The notes beneath the pieces were generated by a model. It ran no database searches. It was not told where the DNA came from and saw only the letters and a program-made list of their open reading frames with translations. A stretch of 64,000 nt of DNA from JABWBD01 sp040768665 (lineage in GTDB: Bacteria; Planctomycetota; Planctomycetia; Pirellulales; Thermoguttaceae), in contig JAXGMN010000008.1 of NCBI GenBank assembly GCA_040768665.1, forward strand, positions 390,584 to 454,583. Direction: 5' to 3'. Numbering within the stretch: the first letter of the stretch is position 1; every line of letters starts with the position of its first letter. The position numbers and the translations under genes were made by a program. Positions 8,386 to 16,296 of the stretch are shown here, piece by piece.

Positions 8386-8496
8386 GGCGAGCGGCAGAAA
8401 GAGACTTACCACGAGGTAGGATGGCCATTCTTGTCCGTCGGCATAAGACGGACAAGAATGTCCATCCTACTGGTAAGAAAATTCCTGCCGCTCGCC
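8386..8496. repeat. 111-bp nested interrupted palindrome
   Basis: The outer arms GGCGAGCGGCAG (8386-8397) and CTGCCGCTCGCC (8485-8496) pair perfectly. Inside them CTTACCA (8405-8411) pairs with TGGTAAG (8471-8477). The 24-bp core arms at 8416-8439 and 8447-8470 match at 23 of 24 positions around a 7-base loop. The whole unit folds into one long hairpin with a small bulge. It lies between the DeoR-type gene and the toxin gene. It has no open reading frame of its own and looks like a non-autonomous intergenic repeat. Confidence 0.85.
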
Positions 8497-8503
8497 TAAG
8501 GGG

Positions 8504-8519
8504 CGGGCCTTCAGGCCCG
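8504..8519 (-). terminator. Hairpin CGGGCCT/AGGCCCG at the end of the toxin gene
   Basis: A perfect 7-bp stem with a 2-base loop overlaps the last codons and stop of the minus-strand toxin gene. It directly abuts the long palindrome. Together they would block transcription in both directions. There is no U-tract. Confidence 0.4.
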
Positions 8520-8765
8520 GGTGACGCGACCGACTTTGGCGATCCGGTCAAGTTCACTCACGAAAAAGAGAACTCGCAATGGCGGAACGATGAGCACGCG
8601 CGTGGAGCCCTCTGCGACGGCACCTCTGTCCGGAGCGTCGCCCGAAAGATGCTTATCGATGACATCCGCCGCGGCGGTGATCGCTCTGCGGTCCGACGCT
8701 TCCATCCAGAGCCGAGCCAGTTCGTCTTGAGCGTTCTCGTGCCATACCACGGTGTAGCGGATCAT
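8511..8765 (-). CDS. RelE/ParE-family toxin
   Basis: An 84-residue basic protein with the RelE/ParE fold pattern. It has an N-terminal strand and amphipathic helix (YTVVWHENAQDELARLW), a central helix, then strands STRVLIVPPLRVLFFVSE and a closing VGRV strand. RelE members cleave mRNA on the ribosome and ParE members poison gyrase; the sequence does not discriminate between them. Its ATG overlaps the TGA of the upstream antitoxin gene (ATGA), so the two are translationally coupled as in classic modules where the antitoxin comes first. Confidence 0.8.
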   Translation of the reverse strand: MIRYTVVWHENAQDELARLWMEASDRRAITAAADVIDKHLSGDAPDRGAVAEGSTRVLIVPPLRVLFFVSELDRIAKVGRVTRA

Positions 8766-8980
8766 CCCTGCTCCAGCGACTTCAGATGATCGAGCACTTG
8801 CTGCGTCGTATACCAGGGTCCGCTGGAATCGAGCCTTCGGCGCACCTCTTCAAGTTCCGCCCTGTCTACGGGTCGCGACACGTAACCCAGCAGCCTGCCC
8901 TGGGGATCCCGGATCTCCACGGCGCCCGTGCCAGCCTGAAAGGCTTGCCACTGCTGATCATTCAAAACGATTTGGGTCAT
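8762..8980 (-). CDS. Antitoxin partner of the RelE/ParE toxin
   Basis: A 72-residue acidic protein beginning MTQIVLNDQQWQAFQAG. The ATG at 8980 has an AGAAGG ribosome site; the open frame upstream encodes unconserved residues. A short N-terminal strand-helix is followed by a charged helix (VDRAELEEVRRRLDSS) and a C-terminal helix (TTQQVLDHLKSLEQ) that would wrap the toxin. It precedes and overlaps the toxin gene by 4 bp. The DNA-binding domain type is not recognisable, so the assignment rests on size, charge and partner. Confidence 0.7.
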   Translation of the reverse strand: MTQIVLNDQQWQAFQAGTGAVEIRDPQGRLLGYVSRPVDRAELEEVRRRLDSSGPWYTTQQVLDHLKSLEQG

Positions 8981-9041
8981 TGCCGAGCCTTCTAAGGGAA
9001 TTGGGGTCTCTTGCTCCACTATAGACAATAGACCGCCGCGA

Positions 9042-9632
9042 GCCAACAACCGTGCGCCAAGCCATACGTCGGCTGGCGGGGTCGCCCGCCTGCATCTTCT
9101 AGCATCGGGCGGCAGCAGCAAGAAACCGCTCACGCGAGGACCGAAAGCCAGCATCATCGCCCGTGCGGAAGCCGCCGGCTATGCCCGGAAAGCAAACCGA
9201 ATCACAGTTCGGCATCCGGACGGCGAGGTCGTTGCGATCATCGAGATCGTTTCGCCCGGCAATAAGGACAGCCAACATGCGATCCGCAGCTTTGCCCGCA
9301 AAGCGGCCGAATTCCTGCAAAACGGTGTGCATCTGCTGGTCGTCGACCTGTTTCCGCCGAGCCCGCGCGATCCACAGGGCATTCACAAGGTGATCTGGGA
9401 CCGTCTGCGCGACGAACCTTTCGCGCCGCCCCCCGACAAGCCGCTGACCGTCGTGGCTTACAAAGCGGGGCCGGAAACAGTCGCTTACGTGGAGCCGGTC
9501 GCCGTCGGCGACGCCTTGCCGGAGATGCCAATCTTCCTCGCAGCCGACCGCTATGTAGCGTGCCCGCTGGAAGCGACCTACCAGACGGCGTGGGACCAGT
9601 TTCCGACGCCGCTCAAGGCACCGCTGGAATAG
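9042..9632 (+). pseudogene. N-terminally truncated DUF4058 gene relic
   Basis: From about 9102 the frame encodes a good DUF4058 C-terminal half: VRHPDGEVVAIIEIVSPGNK, then LLVVDLFPPSPRDPQGIHKV and the ending RYVACPLEATYQTAWD. Planctomycete DUF4058 proteins normally have roughly 100 more residues at the N-terminus. No ATG, GTG or TTG occurs in this frame between 9102 and the GTG at 9327, and the residues before it are not DUF4058-like. The gene has therefore lost its start region, which abuts the antitoxin promoter. Function of the intact family is unknown. A short product from the GTG at 9327 (101 residues) is possible but would lack half the domain. Confidence 0.75.
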
Positions 9633-9683
9633 ATATCCCGCCCGACCGGTGCTCGAAGACGTGACGAAACTCAAATCAATGCG

Positions 9684-10619
9684 TCAACGCTTCTTCAGCG
9701 TAACACTCATCCCGCCGCCCTCCATGTAGAAGAGCGTCTCCAGTGCCGGATCAGTCGTGATGGCCTTCACGAACTCGGCGTCAGCCATCCGCGGATTCAT
9801 ATTATGGGCCATTATCAATCCGCCGGGGCGGATCAGCGGTAGGGTCTTCTGAAGGTAGTCCAGGTAGCCCTGCTTGTCCGCATCGATGAAGACCAGATCG
9901 ACCGGTCCCTTCAGATCGCGGACCGTCTCGTGCGCGTTCCCCTCGACGACCGTCACCGAATCGGCCACTCCGGCGGTGGCGAAATTCTGGCGAGCCAAGG
10001 CGGCGACGTCCGGGTCGATTTCATGGGTGATCAGCTTCCCGCCGGTCTTGCGGAGTCCGTTGGCGATCCAGATCGCTGAAATCCCGTTGGAGGTGCCAAT
10101 TTCGACAACCTTCTTGGCGCCGATTGCTTCCACCAGCAGTCGCAGCAACCGGCCGTCTTGCGGAGGGACGTTCATCATCCGCCCCTGCTTCCGATTGATC
10201 TCCTCCAGGCTGTCGAGGATCTTCTCTTCGACATCGTCGGCTGCCAGCGGCTCACCTTGCATTTCGAGGGACTGGCCCGCCTGCCCTGCACCGCGCGGCC
10301 GTCCGGGTCCCCTTCCTCCCGCGTCGCCGGGGCGGCCTGGTCTGCCGCGTCCGGGCATGGCGGGCCGCATTTCGTCGCGAGTGACCTTGCCGTCCTTATC
10401 CTTGTCGAGCTTCTTCAGCGATTCGGCAGCCCCGGCAATCTCCTCGGCCGAAAGTTCGCCATCGGCATTGGCATCCAGCGCGCTGATGGCCGGTATCCGC
10501 ATCGGGTCGAATGGCCCGCCGCGCGGCCCTCCCGAACCTGGCCCCTGCGCGCAAAGCTCCACCGCCAAGGCCGACCATGCCAACGCCGCCATCACCAGAA
10601 AACCGATCGAACGTCTCAT
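9684..10619 (-). CDS. Exported EF-hand / O-methyltransferase fusion protein
   Basis: A 311-residue protein. Residues 1-25 form a signal peptide (MRRSIGFLVMAALAWSALAV, then a cleavage site near CAQG). Two EF-hand loops follow, DANADGELSAEE and DKDKDGKVTRDE. A low-complexity Pro/Gly/Arg linker comes next, then a complete class-I methyltransferase domain of the caffeoyl-CoA/COMT family-3 type: VVEIGTSNGISAIWIA for SAM binding, THEIDPD, and VFIDADKQGYLDYL with the metal-binding Asp pair. The start at 10619 is fixed by GGAGGAA 6 bases upstream. An exported SAM-dependent enzyme is odd because SAM is cytosolic. Alternatives are a degenerate secreted relative or a mis-predicted signal. Confidence 0.82.
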   Translation of the reverse strand: MRRSIGFLVMAALAWSALAVELCAQGPGSGGPRGGPFDPMRIPAISALDANADGELSAEEIAGAAESLKKLDKDKDGKVTRDEMRPAMPGRGRPGRPGDAGGRGPGRPRGAGQAGQSLEMQGEPLAADDVEEKILDSLEEINRKQGRMMNVPPQDGRLLRLLVEAIGAKKVVEIGTSNGISAIWIANGLRKTGGKLITHEIDPDVAALARQNFATAGVADSVTVVEGNAHETVRDLKGPVDLVFIDADKQGYLDYLQKTLPLIRPGGLIMAHNMNPRMADAEFVKAITTDPALETLFYMEGGGMSVTLKKR

Positions 10620-10655
10620 GCGATTCCTCCACGAAGGTCCAAAGTGGTTGAGATA

Positions 10656-10750
10656 CCGTTGAAAAAGGGGAACAGGCACCGCAACATCTTGTCCCTGTTG
10701 TCAAATCAATCTACCATCGGTTGCAGAGCCAGTCCCCTTTTTCAGCAGTC
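10656..10750. repeat. Interspersed palindromic element, family 1, copy A
   Basis: The left end GTTGAAAAAGGGGAACAGGC (from 10658) and the right end GAGCCAGTCCCCTTTTTTCA (to about 10745, followed by GCAGTC) are imperfect inverted repeats around an unrelated centre. Two further copies in this window (35178 and 42710) have the same ends in the opposite orientation: one arm ends in the AGGCACCGCAAC motif and the other in GTTGCGGAGCCAG. It is about 95 bp long and non-coding. It lies about 37 bases upstream of the methyltransferase start. Confidence 0.85.
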
Positions 10751-11096
10751 TCGTTGACGCGGGTCCTACTACATGGAACCTACGAGCGTGCGGGTGGTTC
10801 CGCGAATCAACGAATCCCCGGACTCACGAGTCTCCCATATTCCCGTCGCCGTAGATCGTCGAAAGCACTACCCGGCAGTTTGCCGTATCGACGTCTAAAC
10901 CGATAGCGAGGCCGCGTGTCTAGGCATGGGCTCTCGTTTTTTGCGTTGCGATCCGGAAAAAACTCGGTGATACTGAAGACCTTCTCACGCAGTACGCCCC
11001 ATCGGGGTGCACCGATAAAATACCCACGGGACCAGACAGGGGTAGCAGAGACCCAACCGGAAGTGGCTGGTCGGGCGGGAAGGGTAACCAGGAGAG
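10751..11096 (+). other. Leader region of the hybrid histidine kinase
   Basis: This non-coding stretch of about 350 bases lies between the family-1 repeat and the kinase. It contains a nested stem: CGTCGA (10857-10862) pairs with TCGACG (10888-10893) and encloses CGGCA/TGCCG. A promoter candidate is listed separately. No open frame in it looks real. The nested stem precedes the promoter candidate, so it is more likely a terminator remnant or repeat than a riboswitch. Confidence 0.4.
10946..10974 (+). promoter_or_regulatory. Sigma-70-like promoter candidate for the histidine kinase
   Basis: TTGCGA (10946-10951) and GATACT (10969-10974) are separated by exactly 17 bases, about 120 bases before the kinase start. 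The spacer contains an A-rich run. This rests on motif and spacing only. Confidence 0.4.
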
Positions 11097-14000
11097 ATGA
11101 TCAACGACCAACAGAGGCACTGGGCTCATGTCGCCACGTGGATCGGCGGGGCGGGCGTGCTCGGTGGGTTGTATCTTCTACAACTCCACAACTATCTGCT
11201 GTTTCACACCCTGGTCGAGCTCGCCAGTGTCGCGGTGGCCTGCGCCGTCTTCATGGTGTTCTGGAACACGCGGCGATTTCTGAAAAACGGGTATTTCCTG
11301 TTCCTTGCCGTCGCTTGGATCTTCATTGCCGCCATCGACCTGCTGCACACGCTGACCTACAAGGGAATCGGAATCATTCCGGACGAGACGGCCGATCTGC
11401 CGACCCAACTCTGGATCGCCGCCAGATACCTGGAAGCCTTCTCGCTCCTGGCCGCTCCGCTATTCATCCGGCGGGCGCCGCGGGTTGGCATTTTGCTTGC
11501 CGTCTACGCCGCGATCACGGGCATCCTTTTCGCATCGATCTTCTGGTGGCGAGTCTTTCCATCGTGTTTTCGCGAAGGGGTCGGACTGAGCCCTTTCAAG
11601 GTTGCCAGCGAGTACGTAATCTGCCTGGTCCTGGTAGCGGCGGTGGGACTGCTTCTCAGCAAACGACGAGAGTTCGACTCTCGCGTGCTGCGGCTGCTGA
11701 TCGCAGCCACCTCGGTCACAATCGCTTCCGAGCTTGCTTTTACGCGTTACGTTAGCGCCTATGGCCTCTCCAATTTCGTCGGACACATTCTGAAAATCGT
11801 CGCCTTCTATCTCATCTATAAAGCAATCATCGAAATGAGCCTCCGGCGACCCTACAGTCTCCTCTTCCGCGAATTGCGAGAGAACCAAGAGGCTCTTCAG
11901 AAAAGCGAGGAGCGGTTTCGCATCCTTGCCGAAACCGTTCCGGATGCCATCTTCACCAGCCGCTCCGACGGCACGACGGATTATGCAAATCCGCGATTCT
12001 ACGAAATTACCGGCCTGGCGAGGGCCGAGATCCTCGCCGGTCGCTGGACGGTCGCGCTGCACCCCGCCGATCGCGAAGCGATTGACGCGGATTGGAAGGC
12101 ATCGCTTCAGACGGGAGTGCCGTTCGAAGGGGAACACCGCCTGTGCACCCGCGACGGTTCCTGCCGCTGGTTTCTCACTCGGGCACGGCCGATCCGCGAC
12201 GAACAAGGCCAAATCGTCCGGTGGTTTGCCACCTGCACGGACATCGATGCCATCAAACGCATGGAACAACAACTTGCCGAGCGCGAGCAGGCTGCCGAAG
12301 CGGCCAACTGTGCCAAAAGCCAGTTCCTGGCCAACATGAGCCACGAGCTTCGCACGCCGATGAACGCGATACTCGGGATGACCGACCTGGCCCTCCGGGA
12401 GGAGCTGTCGCCGCTGGTTCGCGACTGCCTCGAAACCGCCAAGGAATCGGCCGACTCGCTCCTGGAACTGCTTAACGAGATTCTCGACCTGTCACGGATC
12501 GAGGCGGGCAGACTGCAGCTCGAGGCCGGCGAATTCTGGCTGCGGCCGCTGCTCGAAAAGACCGTTAAGGCATTGGGCATCCGCGCGTACCAGAAGGGGT
12601 TGGAGTTGATCCTCGACGTGGCTCCGGACGTGCCGGACCGCCTGGTCGGCGATCCCACGCGGCTCCGCCAGGTCCTCACGAATCTCATCGGCAACGCGAT
12701 CAAGTTCACTCACAACGGCCAGGTGATGCTCCGCGCGACGGTTGCCGAGAAGTGTCCGGAAAAAGCCATTCTAGAATTCGCCGTCGTCGACACCGGCATC
12801 GGCATCTCGCCGACGGACCAGGAAAAGATCTTTGCTCCGTTTTCGCAGGCCGATGCCTCGACGACCCGCAAGTACGGTGGAACCGGCCTCGGGCTGGCCA
12901 TCTCCCGAAAGCTGGTCGACTTGATGGGCGGGAAGCTCAAGGTCGACAGCAGCCTGGGCTCGGGAAGCACGTTTTCCTTCACCGCCGATTTCGGCTTGCC
13001 ATCCGACGCATACGAGGAGCCGGAGTCGCTCAAGGCCGCCCGCGCCCGGCTTCGCCAGACGCCCATCCTCGTCGTCGAAGACAACGGTGCCAGCCGGCAC
13101 ACGCTGGAACAGATTCTGACGCAGTGGGAAATGAAGGCGGACTGCGTGGCCGATGTGCCGATGGCCTTGGCAAAACTGCACCAGGCTGCCGACAGCGGGC
13201 AGACATTTCCGCTTGTCCTCGCCAGCGCCATGCTGCCGGGAATCGATGGGTTCACACTCGCCGGCTGGGTCAAGAACGATCCGAAACTCGCCGGCTCCGT
13301 GATCCTGATGATCTCGCCAGTCGATCGGCAGGCGATGGCAGAACGCTCCGCCGAACTCGACGCGGTCTATCTGGATAAGCCGATTTCACAGTCCAACCTC
13401 TTGAATACCATTCTCCAGGTTCTTTCCGGAACCGAGCTACCCGTACGGCAGGCCGACACTCGCTCGGCGGCTCTCCGCCCGGAACCTTTGCGAAAGCTCC
13501 GCATCCTGCTGGCCGAAGACACGCCGGCCAACCAGAAACTGGTCGTGTACCTGCTCGGCAAACGGGGCCACTCTGTGAAAATCGCCCAAAACGGCAAGCA
13601 TGCTTTGGAATTGCTCCGCCAGCAGCCATTTGACCTCGTGCTCATGGACGTTCAGATGCCCGTGATGGACGGGCTGCAAGCGACGGCAAAAATCCGCCAG
13701 TCGCCCGATCCGGCGAAGGCCGGCATTCCAATCGTTGCCATGACCGCCCACGCCCTGAGAGGAGACGACGAACGTTGCCTGGCGGCCGGCATGAACGGCT
13801 ACCTCAGCAAGCCGATCGACGGAGAGGAACTCATCGCGACGGTAGAACGCGCGGCAGGCGATGGCACCCCTTCGAATGAGCCTCCCCGGCAACCAACAAC
13901 GATCAGCCGTATGCCTGCCGACGAACTCCGGCCGCCGATTCCCGTCCAAGATGATCAAGACGACGCCCCCGAACCGGCGGCACCGCTGTTTGACCTGGAA

Positions 14001-14375
14001 GAGGCGGTGAGCAAGTGCTTCGGCAGGTACGACATGTTCCAAAAGATGGTCGAGTGCTTCTTTGAGGAAGCCGATCCGCTTCTCAACCAGATCCAAGCGG
14101 CACTCGACCGCGGCGATGCCGAGCAGATCGCCACCGCCGTCCACCGCTTGAAAGGGACAATCGTCTACCTCGGTGCCCGGGCGGCTGCCGAGTCCGCAAA
14201 GCAAATCGAGCAACTCGGCCGTGCCGGCGAACTTGCTCTGCTGCCGAGCGCCATCGAAGAACTTCAGCAGCGTTGCAGAGAATTGATGGAAGCGCTGGCC
14301 CGACACCGCGGCGGCCCCGAAAAACAAGCGGGCCTCGCGGCCGATTCGAGTTCACGCGCCCCACAAGAGTGGTAG
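11097..14375 (+). CDS. MASE3-PAS hybrid histidine kinase with two receiver domains and HPt
   Basis: A 1092-residue sensor kinase. Residues 10-250 form a seven-helix MASE3-type membrane sensor. A short linker leads to a PAS domain (about 268-385). HisKA has phospho-accepting His416 (FLANMSHELRTPMNAI). The HATPase_c domain shows the N, G1 and G2 boxes (NLIGNAIKF, DTGIGI, GGTGLGL). A first receiver (about 655-775) lacks the usual Asp: the expected DxxMPGxDG reads SAMLPGIDG. A second receiver (about 801-920) is intact with Asp851 (LMDVQMPVMDG). A C-terminal HPt domain has His1016 (AVHRLKGTIVYLGA). The relay is probably His416 to Asp851 to His1016 and on to an unlinked regulator. No response-regulator gene is adjacent. 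Confidence 0.93.
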   Translation: MINDQQRHWAHVATWIGGAGVLGGLYLLQLHNYLLFHTLVELASVAVACAVFMVFWNTRRFLKNGYFLFLAVAWIFIAAIDLLHTLTYKGIGIIPDETADLPTQLWIAARYLEAFSLLAAPLFIRRAPRVGILLAVYAAITGILFASIFWWRVFPSCFREGVGLSPFKVASEYVICLVLVAAVGLLLSKRREFDSRVLRLLIAATSVTIASELAFTRYVSAYGLSNFVGHILKIVAFYLIYKAIIEMSLRRPYSLLFRELRENQEALQKSEERFRILAETVPDAIFTSRSDGTTDYANPRFYEITGLARAEILAGRWTVALHPADREAIDADWKASLQTGVPFEGEHRLCTRDGSCRWFLTRARPIRDEQGQIVRWFATCTDIDAIKRMEQQLAEREQAAEAANCAKSQFLANMSHELRTPMNAILGMTDLALREELSPLVRDCLETAKESADSLLELLNEILDLSRIEAGRLQLEAGEFWLRPLLEKTVKALGIRAYQKGLELILDVAPDVPDRLVGDPTRLRQVLTNLIGNAIKFTHNGQVMLRATVAEKCPEKAILEFAVVDTGIGISPTDQEKIFAPFSQADASTTRKYGGTGLGLAISRKLVDLMGGKLKVDSSLGSGSTFSFTADFGLPSDAYEEPESLKAARARLRQTPILVVEDNGASRHTLEQILTQWEMKADCVADVPMALAKLHQAADSGQTFPLVLASAMLPGIDGFTLAGWVKNDPKLAGSVILMISPVDRQAMAERSAELDAVYLDKPISQSNLLNTILQVLSGTELPVRQADTRSAALRPEPLRKLRILLAEDTPANQKLVVYLLGKRGHSVKIAQNGKHALELLRQQPFDLVLMDVQMPVMDGLQATAKIRQSPDPAKAGIPIVAMTAHALRGDDERCLAAGMNGYLSKPIDGEELIATVERAAGDGTPSNEPPRQPTTISRMPADELRPPIPVQDDQDDAPEPAAPLFDLEEAVSKCFGRYDMFQKMVECFFEEADPLLNQIQAALDRGDAEQIATAVHRLKGTIVYLGARAAAESAKQIEQLGRAGELALLPSAIEELQQRCRELMEALARHRGGPEKQAGLAADSSSRAPQEW

Positions 14376-14526
14376 CCAGGTCTCATGGAATCCGCGTGAT
14401 CGGAACCCCGTGCCCGGTCCTGCCGCACTCGGGAACAGAGGCGGATCGCCGAGGAAGAAATTCGAGACGGGAAGCTCTCTCCTCGCTAAGCACCTCCTAT
14501 GCCGGCTGCCACGGATTCCCGTTACT

Positions 14527-14548
14527 CCCCCACGGATTTCCGTGGGGG
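14527..14548 (+). terminator. Rho-independent-like terminator after the histidine kinase
   Basis: The 10-bp perfect stem CCCCCACGGA/TCCGTGGGGG has a 2-base loop and is followed by AAAAA. It lies about 150 bases after the kinase stop and before the hdr operon. The downstream A-run makes it a better terminator on the minus strand, though the strong GC stem could pause either polymerase. Confidence 0.5.
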
Positions 14549-14584
14549 AAAAACCTAAGGTCAATATCTAGCTCTGAAGGGTGT

Positions 14585-14596
14585 GTTTACGTAAAC
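14585..14596. promoter_or_regulatory. 12-bp perfect palindrome upstream of the hdr-mvh operon
   Basis: GTTTACGTAAAC is fully self-complementary and sits in an AT-rich patch about 140 bases before hdrC, the only such island in 14376-14736. Its form fits an operator for a dimeric regulator (CRP/FNR or TetR class). No -35/-10 pair could be fixed with confidence. The rest of this region of about 360 bases shows no gene. Confidence 0.4.
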
Positions 14597-14736
14597 CTTT
14601 TTATCTTATGGGTTTGCGTAGAAGCACCGGCTGCCTGTTCCTTTCGGCACACACCTTGCTAAGAGGAGCAAACCGGTCATTTTGACCTGATTTCAAGGAC
14701 TTGATGAGGCGCACGAGAAGGCGCCGGAGGAGATCG

Positions 14737-15309
14737 ATGATTACCCAACACGCAGAGATGCGCGGCTCCGCGTTCCTCGAAGAGGTGATCGAGGCGACCC
14801 CGGGAGGGGAGCGGATCGTTCATTGCCTCCAATGCGGAAGCTGTGGCGGTTCCTGCCCCAACGGCGCCGACATGCAGTACACCCCCCGTACGATCTTCGC
14901 GATGATCAACGCCGACAAGCGAGAAGAGGTGCTGACGTCGAACACCATGTGGTGCTGTGTGTCGTGCTATTTCTGCACCACCCGCTGCCCGCAGCAGATT
15001 CCCATCACCGACGTCATGTATTCGCTCAAGCGTCTGGCAATCCGCGACGGGCTGGCCCGCGACACCGACGCCCCAGCCCTGGCAAAGACCTTTACCGACT
15101 ACGTGGAGAAGTACGGCCGCAGCTTCGAACTCGGGCTGGCCAGCCGCTTCTACCTGCTCAACAAGCCGTTCGCCATGGTGAAGATGGCGCCCATGGGTCT
15201 CTCCATGTTCACCAAGGGCCGCATGGCGCTGAGGCCGCACAAGATCAAGAAGATGGATCAACTCACGGCCATCATCAAGAAAGCTCGCGAGATCGGAGAA
15301 AAATCGTGA
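14737..15309 (+). CDS. hdrC: Heterodisulfide reductase subunit C-like iron-sulfur protein
   Basis: A 190-residue protein with two [4Fe-4S] motifs, CLQCGSCGGSCP near residue 30 and CCVSCYFCTTRCP near residue 70, followed by a helical C-terminus. This is the size and layout of HdrC, which wires the HdrA flavin-iron-sulfur chain to the HdrB active site. The start at 14737 is set by GGAGGAG just upstream; the longer frame from 14701 begins with an arginine run that is not family-like. It is the first gene of the hdrC-hdrB-hdrA-mvhD-mvhG-mvhA operon, and the hdrB start codon overlaps its stop. Confidence 0.93.
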   Translation: MITQHAEMRGSAFLEEVIEATPGGERIVHCLQCGSCGGSCPNGADMQYTPRTIFAMINADKREEVLTSNTMWCCVSCYFCTTRCPQQIPITDVMYSLKRLAIRDGLARDTDAPALAKTFTDYVEKYGRSFELGLASRFYLLNKPFAMVKMAPMGLSMFTKGRMALRPHKIKKMDQLTAIIKKAREIGEKS

Positions 15310-16202
15310 AATACGCGTACTATCCTGGCTGCTCCATGGACTGCAACGCCGCCGCCTACGACGTCTCGATGCGGGCGGTGGCGGATCTCTTGGGCATCAA
15401 GCTCCTGGAAATCGACGACTGGAACTGCTGCGGCGCGACCGAGTACTTTTCGCAGGACGAACTGGTGGCCTGCTCCGTCATTGCCCGCAACCTCGCCCTG
15501 ATCGACCCGCAACTCGACCAGGTCGTGGCGCCCTGTGCCGCCTGCTACTGCAACCTGGCGAAGACCGACAAGCTCATGGCCGAAGACCCGGCCATGAACA
15601 AGAAGGTCAACGAGGCCCTCGCCGCCGGCGGCCTGAAGTACAAGCCCGGCCGCGTCAAGGTTCGCCACCTGCTGGACGTGATCTACCACGATATCGGCGA
15701 AGCGGCCGTTCGCGACAAGGTTGTCAAGCCGCTTGCCGGCCTGCGGATTGCTCCCTATTACGGCTGCCAGGTCGTCCGGCCGTTGAAGGGCGCCGACAGC
15801 ACCGAGTACCCGATGCAGATGGACGAGTTGTTCGGTTGGGTCGGCGCCGAAGTGGTCGACTATCCGGTGAAGGCCCACTGCTGCGGCGGCCACATGACCC
15901 AGATCAGCGAGCCGCAGGCGTTCGAGCTGCAGCGGCGTCTGCTCCAAAGCGCCGTCGAGTACAACGCCGACATGATCCTCTGCATGTGCCCGATGTGCCA
16001 GTTGAACCTCGACGCCTACCAGAGCCGGGTCAACGGCATGTTCGGCACCGACTTCCATATGCCGATCATCTACTTCACCCAGATGCTCGGCGTGGCGTTC
16101 GGCATCGACATTTCGAAGCTCGGATTCGGCAAGGAGCTCGTGCTCGCCTCGCCGGTAATCAAGAGCAAACTGGAAGGCGCCAAAGCCGCCGTGGCAACCT
16201 GA
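15306..16202 (+). CDS. hdrB: Heterodisulfide reductase subunit B-like protein (CCG domains)
   Basis: A 298-residue protein that starts at GTG 15306 and overlaps the hdrC stop (GTGA). It contains two cysteine-rich CCG domains. The first includes YYPGCSMD, WNCCGATEYF and CAACYCN. The second includes YYGCQVV, AHCCGGHMT and CMCPMCQLN. In methanogens these ligate the paired non-cubane [4Fe-4S] clusters that cleave the CoM-S-S-CoB disulfide. All expected cysteines are present, so the site should be functional. A planctomycete is not known to make CoM or CoB, so the physiological disulfide or thiol substrate is unknown. It is cytosolic, in complex with HdrA and HdrC. Confidence 0.94.
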   Translation: MKYAYYPGCSMDCNAAAYDVSMRAVADLLGIKLLEIDDWNCCGATEYFSQDELVACSVIARNLALIDPQLDQVVAPCAACYCNLAKTDKLMAEDPAMNKKVNEALAAGGLKYKPGRVKVRHLLDVIYHDIGEAAVRDKVVKPLAGLRIAPYYGCQVVRPLKGADSTEYPMQMDELFGWVGAEVVDYPVKAHCCGGHMTQISEPQAFELQRRLLQSAVEYNADMILCMCPMCQLNLDAYQSRVNGMFGTDFHMPIIYFTQMLGVAFGIDISKLGFGKELVLASPVIKSKLEGAKAAVAT

Positions 16203-16213
16203 GGACCGACATC

Positions 16214-16251
16214 GTAGCAGGCCGCGGACGGCATACGGCGCGTGCCTGCTA
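16214..16251 (+). repeat. Hairpin between hdrB and hdrA
   Basis: GTAGCAGGC (16214-16222) and GCCTGCTAC (16243-16251) form a perfect 9-bp stem around a 20-base GC-rich loop, inside the only sizeable gap of the operon (16203-16296). It is followed by a run of A residues. It may be an mRNA processing or attenuation element that sets hdrA-mvh levels relative to hdrCB, or a small intergenic repeat. Confidence 0.6.
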
Positions 16252-16296
16252 CCTGAAAAAAACGAACACCGTACCTGATTGAACTGGAGAACGACC

